From the NCBI RefSeq assembly GCF_013912375.1, contig NZ_JACETV010000008.1, forward strand, positions 186,001 to 250,000: a DNA stretch of 64,000 bases. The letters run 5' to 3'. Source of the stretch: Emticicia sp. BO119. GTDB taxonomy: Bacteria; Bacteroidota; Bacteroidia; Cytophagales; Spirosomataceae. Positions within the stretch are counted from its first letter, which is position 1. Each line of letters starts with the position of its first letter. The translations under genes and the position numbers were made by a program. Below, piece by piece: positions 52,464-63,100 of this stretch. The notes under the pieces are model-generated. The model was given only the letters and a program-made list of their open reading frames with translations, was not told the DNA's origin and did no database searches.

Positions 52464-53534
52464 ATGAGTCCGATTCGTGTATTAGTAGTTGGTTGTGGAA
52501 ATATGGGGGCTTCGCATGCCATAGCATATCATACCAATGATGGATTTGAAATCTGCGGAATTGTATCCACCGGAAAAAGCAAAGAAGTATTAAACGAACG
52601 TTTAGGGGGTGGCTATCCTCTATTTTCAGATTATGAAGAAGCCCTTGTAGCTACTAAACCCGATGCCGTTTGTATCTCGACGTATCCTGATACTCATGAA
52701 GCATTTGCTATCAAAGCTCTTGAAAGCGGGGCACACGTATTTATAGAAAAACCATTGGCTGATACAGTAGAAGGTGCTGAGAGAGTTGCTGAAGTGGCAA
52801 GGAAAACAGGTAAAAAGGTAGTAGTAGGTTATATCTTACGCCATCATCCTTCATGGGAAAAATTTGTAGAGCTATCACACCAGTTAGGCAAACCCTTAGT
52901 GATGCGCATGAACCTGAACCAACAAAGCCATGGCAATATGTGGGATGTGCATCGAAACCTGATGAAAAGCCTGAGCCCTATTGTTGATTGTGGCGTGCAT
53001 TATATTGATGTGATGTGCCAGATGACCCGCTCAAAACCATTGCAGGTCACGGCTATCGGGGCAAGATTAACCAATGATATTGCTACCACTAACTATAACT
53101 ATGGTCAATTACAAATCAGGTTTGAGGATGGTTCAGTAGGTTGGTATGAAGCAGGTTGGGGGCCAATGATGAGTGAAACAGCCTTTTTTGTTAAAGACGT
53201 TATAGGGCCTAAAGGATGTGTGTCGATTGTAGCAAAAGAAGCTGGTGGCAGCGGAAAATCTGATAATGTTGATTCTCATACCAAAACAGAATCTTTACGT
53301 TTTCATCACGCAGACATTGATGCCAACAATCAGTTTACAAAAGAAGACACATGGATTAATCTGACAGACGAACCTGATCATCAGGAGCTTTGTAACAGAG
53401 AACAACGTTATTTTCTGAAATCGATACAGGAAGATATTGACCTGACAGATCACGTTCAGGACGCAGTAAACAGTTTAAAAATCGCCTTTGCCTGCGACGA
53501 ATCGGTACGAACCGGGCAAGTAGTACATTTATAA
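52464..53534 (+). CDS. Gfo/Idh/MocA family oxidoreductase, cytoplasmic
   Basis: A 356-residue NAD(P)-dependent dehydrogenase. It starts MSPIRVLVVGCGNMGASHAIAY with the Rossmann GxGxxG-like GCGNMG. VFIEKPLADT gives the catalytic EKP motif, and SPIVDCGVHYIDVMCQM is the conserved Asp/His active-site region. Unlike the exported paralogue at 2726-4189 it has no signal peptide. It likely oxidises or epimerises a sugar or cyclitol inside the cell. It lies at the start of a carbohydrate-related stretch (PQQ-type dehydrogenase, GH97, GH43). A bidirectional terminator follows. Confidence 0.92.
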   Translation: MSPIRVLVVGCGNMGASHAIAYHTNDGFEICGIVSTGKSKEVLNERLGGGYPLFSDYEEALVATKPDAVCISTYPDTHEAFAIKALESGAHVFIEKPLADTVEGAERVAEVARKTGKKVVVGYILRHHPSWEKFVELSHQLGKPLVMRMNLNQQSHGNMWDVHRNLMKSLSPIVDCGVHYIDVMCQMTRSKPLQVTAIGARLTNDIATTNYNYGQLQIRFEDGSVGWYEAGWGPMMSETAFFVKDVIGPKGCVSIVAKEAGGSGKSDNVDSHTKTESLRFHHADIDANNQFTKEDTWINLTDEPDHQELCNREQRYFLKSIQEDIDLTDHVQDAVNSLKIAFACDESVRTGQVVHL

Positions 53535-53540
53535 ATCCTA

Positions 53541-53572
53541 AAAGCCGGATAGCATAAATGTTATCCGGCTTT
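53541..53572. terminator. Bidirectional terminator between convergent genes
   Basis: AAAGCCGGATA (53541-53551), a 10-nt loop, then TATCCGGCTTT (53562-53572), perfect 11 bp, T run after. It serves the oxidoreductase and the convergent sugar dehydrogenase gene. Confidence 0.85.
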
Positions 53573-53576
53573 TTTA

Positions 53577-55859
53577 TCACTCCTTATATATCCTGAAAAT
53601 CTTATTCTTATCTCCGAACGTGACATTCAGGATATAAATACCTGAACTCTGATCTGATAAATCTCTATTAATCTGCTCTTTAAGATCTCTCCAATACCCC
53701 TCCCGCTCGCTGATTACCTGCCCTGTATTCCTCAATAATATTAGTTTAATCAGATGGTTATCCAAATCGTTACTTGCCATTAATTCAATCGCATTTTTAG
53801 TAGGATTAGGGTACACACTCAATATTACAGGCTCAGGATCAGGATCAGGATTAGATATTGAATCACCTGGGCAAAGAGGTTTAATATCTTTATCATAAGT
53901 GGTGTTTAAACCTAATGGATCTGTTACGATCAGGCTTATCCGATAAAAATAAGTCTGGCTATCGCAGGGTACTTGCCCTAAAACTACCTGCCCTTCTGAT
54001 TTTCTGAAACTATTAACAAAATGTGTATGCTCTTCATGATGCAATACAACAACCCATTGATAAGATAAATCTGTTTGCTCCTTATCTGTTACATTAGCTG
54101 TCAGATTGACTTTAAAATCTTCAGCATTATTAAATGAATTAATATTATCTATGCTTGTGCTTACAATTGTCGGAGGAGTGTTATTAAGATAAATTTTAAA
54201 AGTCTTCGAATCCGACTTCCCTTCATTGTCAGTAACTTTTAATATAGCCGTAAATATCTGTGGCTCGGTTGATACAGCTACATAAATATGCGTAGGATTA
54301 GGTAAATCTGAACTTTTGCCGTCACCAAAATCCCAGAAAAACGTTAATGGACCATTCTCAGGATCTCTCGAATTACTGGCTGTAAAATTAACCGTCAGCG
54401 GACTGGTTCCATACACTGGTGCTGCTTCTGCTACAATTACAGGTCTTAGATTAGCGTTAGGATTAAAAGACAACCTTCTGACTTCATGAATGTCAGGATA
54501 TAGATAACTAACATAATAAATACTACCGTCAACCGGATTCAAGGCAAAGCAGGTAGGATTTACCCTGTCAGTAAAATCTATTACTTCTACCGGATTATTT
54601 TTTTCGTCCAGACGGAATGCCTTTACCCAACCTTCATAATCACCCTGAAAATAAAGATTCCGATAAGCCTCCGGGAAAGTTGTCATGTTATAGAATATTC
54701 CGCCGATAGAAGAGTTTCCTGAAAAAGGATTTCCTTTAAACTGAGCAGACCCAACACCATAAACCTCACCATCAACTAAGGCTTGTGCCAATGGCCCGCG
54801 CCATTCGATAATAGGCAAAACAGGAGTAGTAGGTTTGTAGACAGGATTATTGTATGACTCATTTGTATAACTGATTCCCTCATATAAAGGCCATCCAAAA
54901 TTCTGCCCGCCTCTGCTTATAATGTTAATTTCTTCGCGATGACTCCACCCAACATCTCCTGCAAAGATTGTTCCCGGATTACCATCTGCCGGGTTAGTAC
55001 TCCCCGTATTGGGTTGAACTGTAAAACGAAAGGGATTACGTAAACCATAAGCCCAGATACGCGATTTTGCAGAACGAGGATTGCCAGCTTCATAAAAGGG
55101 GTTAGAAGTCAACCCGTTACCAGTGGCAGGGTCAATCCTTAGTATTTTTCCATTTAGAGAGTTCAATACCTGGCTTCGGTACGCATTTACATTCTGATCG
55201 GCAGTAATGATACCTACTGATACTGCCTCTAAAAACCACGGGTTCTGACTATCATTGCTTGGGGGTTCGCTGGCAAGAGCTGCGTCACCTGCCGTAACTA
55301 ATAAGGTACCATCTTTACCAAATACCAATGAACCTACTCCATGATTATCTACCAAAATCGGAATACCGGTGGTTATGCTCTCTCCTAATAGTATCTTCCG
55401 GCTATTTTCATCAACTGTTTTGAATCCATCTGTTTTATTGAGGGTGTATCGGGTTAACCGACCTATTGTTGTCTTAAAACCATCAGCATTCGTAGAATCA
55501 TAGGCTGGCGTGCCAAAATAAAGCACATGATGCCTCTTTACAGCATATAGCAGGTAAATATAGCCGTTGTTCAGAAAATCTGGGTCAAGTGCTACACCAT
55601 TCAGCCCATGATCGTTAAAATCTAATACTTCTTTGCTGATATCAATAATTGGTACGGGATTTTTCACTCCATTTTCAACCATAAAAATCTTACCTGCTTT
55701 TTCCCATACGTACATACGCCCTTGTTTATCAAAGGTCAACCCAACAGGAATATTCCAATGATCTGAAATCTGTTCATCCACAAAACCTGTAGGTTGCGCA
55801 AAACTCAGCCGGCAAAAAAAGAACGAGAAAAAAAGGAGACAAAAGAATGGTTGTTTCAT
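53577..55859 (-). CDS. Secreted PQQ-dependent sugar dehydrogenase-like protein with PKD and T9SS sorting domains
   Basis: A 760-residue secreted protein. A signal (MKQPFFCLLFFSFFFCRLSFAQ) precedes a glucose/sorbosone-dehydrogenase beta-propeller of about 430 residues (IPVGLTFDKQGRMYVWEKAGKI, DHGLNGVALDPDFLNNGYIYLLY, GLRNPFRF, NFGWPLYEG). A PKD domain follows (VYGTSPLTVNFTASNSRDPE, FFWDFGDGKSS). The end is a T9SS sorting domain (ILSVYPNPTKNAIELMAS, closing GDKNKIFRIYKE). The start at 55859 begins the signal peptide; an in-frame ATG 8 codons up is less likely. PQQ use is the family expectation; the genes for making PQQ are not here. Confidence 0.88.
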   Translation of the reverse strand: MKQPFFCLLFFSFFFCRLSFAQPTGFVDEQISDHWNIPVGLTFDKQGRMYVWEKAGKIFMVENGVKNPVPIIDISKEVLDFNDHGLNGVALDPDFLNNGYIYLLYAVKRHHVLYFGTPAYDSTNADGFKTTIGRLTRYTLNKTDGFKTVDENSRKILLGESITTGIPILVDNHGVGSLVFGKDGTLLVTAGDAALASEPPSNDSQNPWFLEAVSVGIITADQNVNAYRSQVLNSLNGKILRIDPATGNGLTSNPFYEAGNPRSAKSRIWAYGLRNPFRFTVQPNTGSTNPADGNPGTIFAGDVGWSHREEINIISRGGQNFGWPLYEGISYTNESYNNPVYKPTTPVLPIIEWRGPLAQALVDGEVYGVGSAQFKGNPFSGNSSIGGIFYNMTTFPEAYRNLYFQGDYEGWVKAFRLDEKNNPVEVIDFTDRVNPTCFALNPVDGSIYYVSYLYPDIHEVRRLSFNPNANLRPVIVAEAAPVYGTSPLTVNFTASNSRDPENGPLTFFWDFGDGKSSDLPNPTHIYVAVSTEPQIFTAILKVTDNEGKSDSKTFKIYLNNTPPTIVSTSIDNINSFNNAEDFKVNLTANVTDKEQTDLSYQWVVVLHHEEHTHFVNSFRKSEGQVVLGQVPCDSQTYFYRISLIVTDPLGLNTTYDKDIKPLCPGDSISNPDPDPEPVILSVYPNPTKNAIELMASNDLDNHLIKLILLRNTGQVISEREGYWRDLKEQINRDLSDQSSGIYILNVTFGDKNKIFRIYKE

Positions 55860-56042
55860 AGCTGTTGTTGTGAATACATTCAATAAAAGTATTTTTTAGT
55901 CTATAAATATAACGATTTAAAGGCTTGATACCTTGTATTATGTTTATGACTGCCTTTTCATAGAAATGGTTTGATAACAACGTGATTAAATTTTGTGCAC
56001 TTTATTTTTCACTTTCCTGAATAACGATTCATAGGTTAAGAT

Positions 56043-58187
56043 TTAATCGGCACATCCCCCTATTTTAGCATTAAAAGTTGCACCAGGTTTTACTTCAAAT
56101 CCTATTATTAAGTCAATTGATTTCCCTGCATCATAAATCACCTTTCTGTCAGGCACAATCTCTACAGAAGATGTTATTTTATCTGAAACTTTGTATTCAT
56201 CTAATAAATCATTGGTTGTATTAGTAATTGTATATGCTTCCTGACAGCTTTTTCTTTCCAAGACAATTACAAATCCACCATAAGGTTTCATTACTTCGTT
56301 GATATTGAGGGAGGTTTGAATATTAGCATTCGTTTCAGACGAAACAATGTGTCTTGGGGTATCTCCATCCTTCAGCGTTTGCTTTAAGTATTCTCCGTTC
56401 TGAATAAGTGAAAAATTGAGATTGATTACTTTTTCAGCGTTTAAGCCATTGATGCCTGAGATATACCAGTTTTCTCCTTTTCGTCTTGCCATAATTACAT
56501 GAGTACCTGGATAGCCATCAATCAGATGAGTCTCGTCCCAGGTTGTCGGAAAACCCTGTACTATCTTTTGTGCAATGGGTGATAAACTTAAATAACCCTC
56601 TGCTTTATCTACTAAATGAGTTTCTCCTGATTCAAAAGTATTCAATAAGGCTATTTCATGTACATCGGTGGTATAATGCTCTACTCCACGAAATTCTCCA
56701 ATAATTACAGGGGTATAATCCATAGATCCGACAGCATTGCGAGTAAAGGGTAAGATTGTATGATGCTCTGGTGCTTTCTGTCTGAAACTGTTTCCGTCAA
56801 AAATGTATGCCTCTGCCCCTTTTACAGCCTCCATTGTTACTAAATTAGGATAGGTTCTCTCCCAACCTTTAGGCGATGTACTCCCATGAAAATTTACCAT
56901 TAACTGAAAATCGGCAGCGTCTTTTAGTATGTCTATATATTGTTTAATTACCTCTTGCTTGTCACTCTGAAAGAAATCTATCTTGACCCCTTTTACTCCC
57001 AGATTTTTTATTCGCTGAAACTCATTTCTTCTTGTTTGCCTGTCATACATCAGGTCTCTTGGTTGGGCATCTATCTGATTGTTTGGCCCTCCTGAATTAT
57101 ACCAGAGCCAAATTTTCACATCCTTTGTATTAGCATAATCAATAATGTCATCAATGTTTCCACCATTGCCCATTTTATTCCAGTCGACATCTACCAGAAA
57201 ATAGGGTAATTTAAAATTTGAGGTAAAATCAATAAAATCTCTTGTTGCAACAAAATCAGTAGGGCTATAGAGGTTCGACCACCAGCTCCATGCCGATAAA
57301 CCAGGCTTAATCCATGAAATATCTGCAATAGTAGACGGTGCACTTAAATGACTCACCAAATTAGACTCTACGATTACTTTATTCTCTTTCCCTATCATAA
57401 TTACTCGCCATGGCATTATCCAGGGTAGACTTGATTTAGCAAAATTGACAAACCCATTGCCATCGTTCTGGCTGGGTGGAGCTAACCTGAAGGTACCGTT
57501 GCCGGAATAGGCATCTAAATGGCTGGCAAAGAAATTATCATGTAAATCTGCTTCTGTTAGCAAAAGCCAGAATTTTGAAGTTCTGAACAAAGCAGGGAGA
57601 GCCGATTGAGCCAAGACAGGTTGGCTTAATGCAGTACCATTGCTAAATGTTTTTTCATATACTGGCTGAAAATCCGGTAATTCCTGTATCCAGGCGTTCC
57701 CATCGGTGGGTAGCTGAAACGTCGTGTTTTCGTTTGTTACGTAATACTCATCACCCGATGTTTCAGGAAATACGTATCTGAAGGCTATCCCATCATCATA
57801 TGCCCGAAAAACCACATCCATCAGCTTGTTATTGATTTTAAAGCTGAGTGTCATTTCGTTAGCATGGTTTCTGAGATTCAGTTTTTTACCACTGGCATTT
57901 GTATAATTCTCATCTATGATTTGGGTAGAACTCCCTTCAAAACTAAAGTTGTTGATGAAAAGCTCGTCCATTCTGCGTACGCCTAAATCTGATTGATTGA
58001 CAACAGCATCAACTGTTGCGTTTTCAATATACTCTACATAATAAATCAGGTTTTTATCAGGCTGTTTCAACTCAACAGTCACCTTAATCTTGGTATTAGG
58101 CGATGAAACACTCCAGCTTTGGCCAATGGTTTTAAGAGAAATAAGAAAGAGAATACTTAATAAAAAAAATAGAAGTCTGTTTTTCAT
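56043..58187 (-). CDS. Glycoside hydrolase family 97 (SusB-like alpha-glycosidase)
   Basis: A 714-residue periplasmic enzyme with signal MKNRLLFFLLSILFLISLKTIGQS. An N-terminal beta-super-sandwich, a TIM barrel and a C-terminal beta domain match GH97. The barrel motif GVKIDFFQSDKQEVI contains Asp404, and TYPNLVTMEAVKGAEAY contains Glu453. The presence of Asp in the IDFF segment suggests the retaining (alpha-galactosidase-type) branch rather than the inverting SusB type; that reading is inferred. The ATG at 58187 is chosen, since the open frame above it begins with TTG at 58208. No SusC/SusD pair accompanies it. Confidence 0.9.
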   Translation of the reverse strand: MKNRLLFFLLSILFLISLKTIGQSWSVSSPNTKIKVTVELKQPDKNLIYYVEYIENATVDAVVNQSDLGVRRMDELFINNFSFEGSSTQIIDENYTNASGKKLNLRNHANEMTLSFKINNKLMDVVFRAYDDGIAFRYVFPETSGDEYYVTNENTTFQLPTDGNAWIQELPDFQPVYEKTFSNGTALSQPVLAQSALPALFRTSKFWLLLTEADLHDNFFASHLDAYSGNGTFRLAPPSQNDGNGFVNFAKSSLPWIMPWRVIMIGKENKVIVESNLVSHLSAPSTIADISWIKPGLSAWSWWSNLYSPTDFVATRDFIDFTSNFKLPYFLVDVDWNKMGNGGNIDDIIDYANTKDVKIWLWYNSGGPNNQIDAQPRDLMYDRQTRRNEFQRIKNLGVKGVKIDFFQSDKQEVIKQYIDILKDAADFQLMVNFHGSTSPKGWERTYPNLVTMEAVKGAEAYIFDGNSFRQKAPEHHTILPFTRNAVGSMDYTPVIIGEFRGVEHYTTDVHEIALLNTFESGETHLVDKAEGYLSLSPIAQKIVQGFPTTWDETHLIDGYPGTHVIMARRKGENWYISGINGLNAEKVINLNFSLIQNGEYLKQTLKDGDTPRHIVSSETNANIQTSLNINEVMKPYGGFVIVLERKSCQEAYTITNTTNDLLDEYKVSDKITSSVEIVPDRKVIYDAGKSIDLIIGFEVKPGATFNAKIGGCAD

Positions 58188-58532
58188 AGAAGAAATTAAA
58201 TTTTTCAACCTTTATTATCCAAATTAGCCCAAGATAAATGGCTAAGCATCTGTAAAACAATAGATACTTTACCAAACTTATGGGCTGATACTTTGAGAAT
58301 GCAGGTAAATCCTTAACAAATTTAGTAATGCTAATTTTAGGCGACGCCACAACTTAGTGAATACAATTAAAGTTTAATGAATCTTTACTGATTTAGCAGG
58401 ATTAGAAAACTTTTATTAGTATAGCAAACAATGGTAAAGATACCTAAAATTTTAGAATTAAATATAAAGTTTCTTTAGTACAAGAAAGGCTGATATATTT
58501 ACGTAATCAAATATTATCAATCCTCAAATCAC
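58188..58532. other. Intergenic region of 345 bp between GH97 and GH43 genes
   Basis: A divergent control region. It is AT-rich. I see no gene, no convincing hairpin and no full Bacteroidota promoter. The nearest is TATATTTA near 58494, which differs from the -7 consensus by its last base. Confidence 0.5.
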
Positions 58533-59534
58533 ATGATACTTAAAACATTGTTCAACCCCACTTCTAAAACCTTATTATTCAGTTTTTTACTATTATCGGT
58601 TTATCTACAGTCTAACGCACAAGAAAAAAAAACAGCTGGGAATCCTGTCTTTCAAGGTTGGTACGCTGATCCGGAGGGAACTATTTTTGGCAAAAAATAC
58701 TGGATATACCCGACTTTTTCTGCACCGTATAGCAAACAGGTATTTTTTGATGCGTTTTCCTCACCTGATTTAGTCAACTGGACAAAACATAACAGGATTC
58801 TGGACACGGCCAGTGTAAAATGGGCAAAACGAGCGATGTGGGCACCTTCGATTATTGAAAAAGACAAGAAATATTACCTTTTTTTCGGAGCAAATGATAT
58901 TCAGAGCGATAAGGAATCAGGAGGAATTGGTGTAGCTGTGGCCAGTAAACCCGAAGGTCCTTATGAAGATTATCTGGGAAAGCCACTGGTTGATAAATTT
59001 CATAATGGTGCACAACCGATAGACCAGTTTGTGTTTAAAGATAAAGGTGAATATTACTTGATTTATGGCGGTTGGAGACACTGCAATATTGCCCATCTAA
59101 AAAAAGACTTCACAGGTTTTATCCCGTTTAAAGATGGCAATATTTTTAAGGAAATTACTCCTGACAATTATGTTGAAGGGCCTTTTATGTTTGAAAAAGA
59201 AGGCAAATACTATTTCATGTGGTCGGAAGGTGGCTGGACAGGCCCTAATTATAGTGTAGCTTACGCCATTGCTGATTCACCTTTCGGGCCATTTAAGCGT
59301 ATTGGTAAAATTCTGCAACAAAATCCTGAAATCGCTACTGGCGCAGGGCATCATTCGGTAATTCATGATCCTAAAAGCAAGGATTGGTATATTGTGTACC
59401 ATAGAAGACCTTTAGGAGAGAAAGACGGTAATTCAAGAGTAACCTGTATTGATAAAATGTACTTTGATGAACAAGGGTTTATCAGTCCTGTTATCATTAC
59501 CAATGAAGGGGTTGAAAAGAGTAGTATCAAGTAG
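58533..59534 (+). CDS. Glycoside hydrolase family 43, secreted
   Basis: A 333-residue secreted arabinosidase/xylosidase-type enzyme of the five-bladed propeller fold. A signal peptide (TLLFSFLLLSVYLQSNAQ) precedes the catalytic domain. The three acidic residues are Asp46 (GWYADPEG, catalytic base), Asp164 (QPIDQFVF, pKa modulator) and Glu215 (NYVEGPFMF, acid). The supporting motif WAPSIIEKDKKYYLFFG lies between them. Substrate is a pentose-containing glycan by family; the exact linkage is unknown. It faces the GH97 gene on the other strand across 345 bp. Confidence 0.93.
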   Translation: MILKTLFNPTSKTLLFSFLLLSVYLQSNAQEKKTAGNPVFQGWYADPEGTIFGKKYWIYPTFSAPYSKQVFFDAFSSPDLVNWTKHNRILDTASVKWAKRAMWAPSIIEKDKKYYLFFGANDIQSDKESGGIGVAVASKPEGPYEDYLGKPLVDKFHNGAQPIDQFVFKDKGEYYLIYGGWRHCNIAHLKKDFTGFIPFKDGNIFKEITPDNYVEGPFMFEKEGKYYFMWSEGGWTGPNYSVAYAIADSPFGPFKRIGKILQQNPEIATGAGHHSVIHDPKSKDWYIVYHRRPLGEKDGNSRVTCIDKMYFDEQGFISPVIITNEGVEKSSIK

Positions 59535-59555
59535 TTTATTATTTATAATGATTAT

Positions 59556-59607
59556 GAATTATTAAAAAAAAGTCAAAAAAGGCGCTTTTGGTCGATTTTA
59601 ATAATTC
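59556..59607. terminator. Inverted repeat after the GH43 gene
   Basis: GAATTATTAAAA (59556-59567) and TTTTAATAATTC (59596-59607) are perfect complements over 12 bp. The 28-nt loop holds a weaker inner stem (CAAAA/TTTTG). It may end transcription from GH43 and precedes the metal-pump operon. Confidence 0.5.
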
Positions 59608-59651
59608 GTATGTAGGAAGATTATTTATATTTGTTAAAACATCTATAAATA

Positions 59652-60044
59652 GTGCGCCGCTTTATTGCAGTCATATTGTTTGTTACCATCTTTTTGGGTA
59701 GTTTAGTTCCGAAAGTCAACTGGAGTCAATCCATAAAACTTCCGGAACTTATTACGCATTATTACCAGCACAAAAGAGACGCCCCAAAGGACTTCAATGT
59801 ATGGGATTTCCTGGTAATGCACTATTCAGCAGATTCTTCTCATGCTAAAACCAAACACCCAAGTTTACCCTCTTTTGATATTAATGGTGTCAGTTATTTA
59901 TATGTTATCCCAACTTTTATTTCTTTCTCAACTGATACTACTTTTTCTTCTATTGAAAAACAAGACCATTTCAATTGGTTGAATAATTATTTTTTCTCTT
60001 TAGAGACTAATCTTCTGAACCCTCCCAGGCATCAGCAATCATAA
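59652..60044 (+). CDS. Small companion protein of the RND metal pump
   Basis: A 130-residue protein starting at GTG, with an N-terminal hydrophobic anchor or signal (RRFIAVILFVTIFLGSLVP) and a soluble part containing ITHYYQHKRDAPKDFNVWDFLVMHYSADSSHAKTKHPSLP in outline, with several His residues (for example HYYQHK and MHYSADSSHAKTKH). Bacteroidota often have a gene of this shape just upstream of CzcA/CusA-type pumps. The His-rich stretch could bind metal, which is inference. A Bacteroidota -7-like element TATATTTG lies at 59626-59633, close before the start. Confidence 0.65.
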   Translation: MRRFIAVILFVTIFLGSLVPKVNWSQSIKLPELITHYYQHKRDAPKDFNVWDFLVMHYSADSSHAKTKHPSLPSFDINGVSYLYVIPTFISFSTDTTFSSIEKQDHFNWLNNYFFSLETNLLNPPRHQQS

Positions 60045-60133
60045 TTTCTGCTCAGAAAACCATTGGCCGTAAGTCTGTAAATACAGATTCAGGGCTCATT
60101 ACTTCATTTATCATTGCTTAGTCTTATATTATT

Positions 60134-63100
60134 ATGTTTGATGCCATTATAAAATTCAGTATCAATAATAAAATCATTATTGGTATGATGGTGCTGGGTT
60201 TGATAGGCTGGGGTGGGTATTCTCTCACTCAATTGCCCATCGATGCCATACCAGACGTAACCAATAATCAGGTGGTTATCCTATCTCAAACACCTACATT
60301 GGCTGCACAGGAGGTTGAACAATACATCACCTCCCCCATTGAACAGCAAATGGCAAACCTGCAAGGCGTAGAAGAAATAAGATCAACATCCCGTTTAGGT
60401 CTATCGGTTATTACAATCGTATTCGATGAATCAATACCGATGCTACAGGCAAGACAATTAGTAGCCGAACAGCTAAAAGCTACCGAAGATAAAATACCTA
60501 CTCAGTTTGGCAAACCTGAATTAGCTCCAATTACTACAGGCTTGGGAGAAATTTATCAATACACCATAGTTCCCAAAAAAGGCTACGAGAATACATATTC
60601 TCTAACTGATCTGCGTACTATTCAGGACTGGATTATCAAACGTCAGTTGGCAGGAGTAAAGGGGGTAATTGAAATCAGTAGTTTCGGAGGATATGTTAAA
60701 CAGTATGAGGTCAGCGTGAATCCTGAACGTTTAAGAGCCAATAATATCAGTATCGCTGAATTGTACGATGCTTTAAGCCGAAATAATTCCAATACAGGTG
60801 GCAGCTATATCGAAAAAAATAGTCAGGCATACTTTATCAGAGGTGAAGGGACAACTAAAAGTTTATCGGACATTGAAAACATTATTATAAGAACCACCGG
60901 TGGTGTGCCTATATTAGTAAGAGAAGTAGCTACTGTACAGTTTGGTCATGCCAATCGTTTTGGAGCTATGACCCAAAATGGCAAAGGTGAAACCGTGGGG
61001 GCAGTTGTACTAATGCTAAAGGGAGCTGACTCTGAAAAAACGATTAAGGGGGTAAAAGAACGTATCGACAGGATTCAGAGAACCTTACCAGAAGGATTAG
61101 TAATTAATGCTTTTATAGACCGGACAAAGCTAATTGATAAAGCTATTCATACAGTAGAAAATAACCTGATTGAGGGAGGGTTGATTGTAGTTTTTGTGTT
61201 AGTGCTGTTGATGGGGAGCATCAGAGCGGGGCTTTTAGTTGCTTCTGTTATTCCTCTGTCGATGTTAGTAACGCTTAGCCTGATGAATGCCTTTGGTATA
61301 TCAGCCAATCTGATGAGTTTAGGAGCAATTGATTTCGGGCTTATCATTGATGGTTCTATTATAGTAGTTGAAGGTATTCTGCACTATCTGCAAGATAAAA
61401 ATCATATACCCGAAAAAGTAAAATTATCTCAATCAGAAATGGATAGTCTGGTGTTCAGAGCTACTTCTAAAATACTCAACTCAGCAATTTTTGGAGTAAT
61501 AATTATCCTTACCGTTTATCTGCCTTTACTGACTCTTTCAGGTGTTGAAGGGAAAATGTTTCAGCCAATGGCTATTACGGTAAGCTTAGCCATTGTATCA
61601 GCATTAGTATTGTCTCTGACTTATGTACCTGCTATTTCTGCATTATTACTTAAAAACGAAGGTAACAAACATTTCAAAATCTCTGATACCATCGTACATA
61701 CAATTTTCAATGCCTATCGTCCATTGTTCAGATGGGCAATGGCGAAAAAGAAACTGGTACTCGGTATTGCTTTTGGGTTGTTTATCGTCAGTCTGGGTAT
61801 TTTTTCTTTATTGGGTGGTGAATTTATCCCAACATTAGAGGAGGGGGATATCGCCATCGATTTTCAGACCCCTCCTGGTACCTCGCTGACGGCCACCATT
61901 GAATCTACCACTAAAGCCCAGAAAGCACTGAAAAAACATTTTCCCGAAATAGATCAGATTGTAGGCCGTATTGGTGCGTCTGAAGTACCGACCGACCCTA
62001 TGCCTGTGGAGATGTCGGACCTGATGATCTCGATGAAAAACAAGTCGGAGTGGACTTCTGCATCATCTAAAGAAGAGATGTTTGAAAAAATGGCCGATGT
62101 GATTGAAAGAGAAGTACCAGGCATGAGTGTTGAGTTTACACAACCAATACAGATGAGGTTTAATGAAATGATAGCAGGTTCAAGATCTGAAATTGTAGTG
62201 AAGATTTTTGGGAATGATTTAGATAAATTAGCTGAAAGAGCTAATGCTTGTGCTAAAGTAATAGAAAAGATAGATGGAGTAGCGAGTATAAAAATAGAAA
62301 GATTAGTTGGCTTGCCTCAGATTTCGGTAGTATATAAGCGTGAAAAACTGGCCCAATACGGTTTGAATATCGAAGACCTGAACCTGATTCTGAAAACCGC
62401 TTTTGCCGGAGAGAAAACCGGAACTGTATTTGAAGAAGAAAAACGATTTGATATGGTACTAAGACTTGACTCTACTTACAGAAATGATATTGAGGGAGTA
62501 AAGGCACTTTATATAAAACTACCTAATGGCTCTTATATTAATTTTGAAGAGGTGGCTCAAATTTCCTACGTAACTGCCCCTGCTCAAATCTCACATGAAA
62601 ACACTCGTCGCCGTATTACAATAGGTATAAGCCCACAAAACCGTGATGTAGAAAGTTTAGTACATGAGATTCAGGAAAAACTGGAAACAGAGGTAAAGCT
62701 CCCTGCCGGATATTATTTTGTATATGGCGGAGCTTTTGAGAATCTACAGAAAGCCAAAGAGCGCCTGAGTCTTGCTGTTCCTATTGCGCTACTACTCATT
62801 TTTATGCTGCTCTATTTTACCTTTCATTCATTCAGACAGGCATTCATGATTTTTACTGCCATTCCGCTGTCAGCCATTGGAGGTATTGTAGCCTTATGGG
62901 TTCGGGATATGCCATTCAGTATTTCGGCAGGGGTTGGCTTTATTGCTTTGTTTGGAGTAGCTGTGCTCAATGGGATTGTGTTAATCAGCCATCTGAATCA
63001 GTTAGAAGACGAGGGGCATCTTGATATTTATAAAAGAACTTTTCAAGGTGTAAAAAACCGTTTCCGACCCGTATTGATGACCGCCTCTGTAGCGTCTTTA

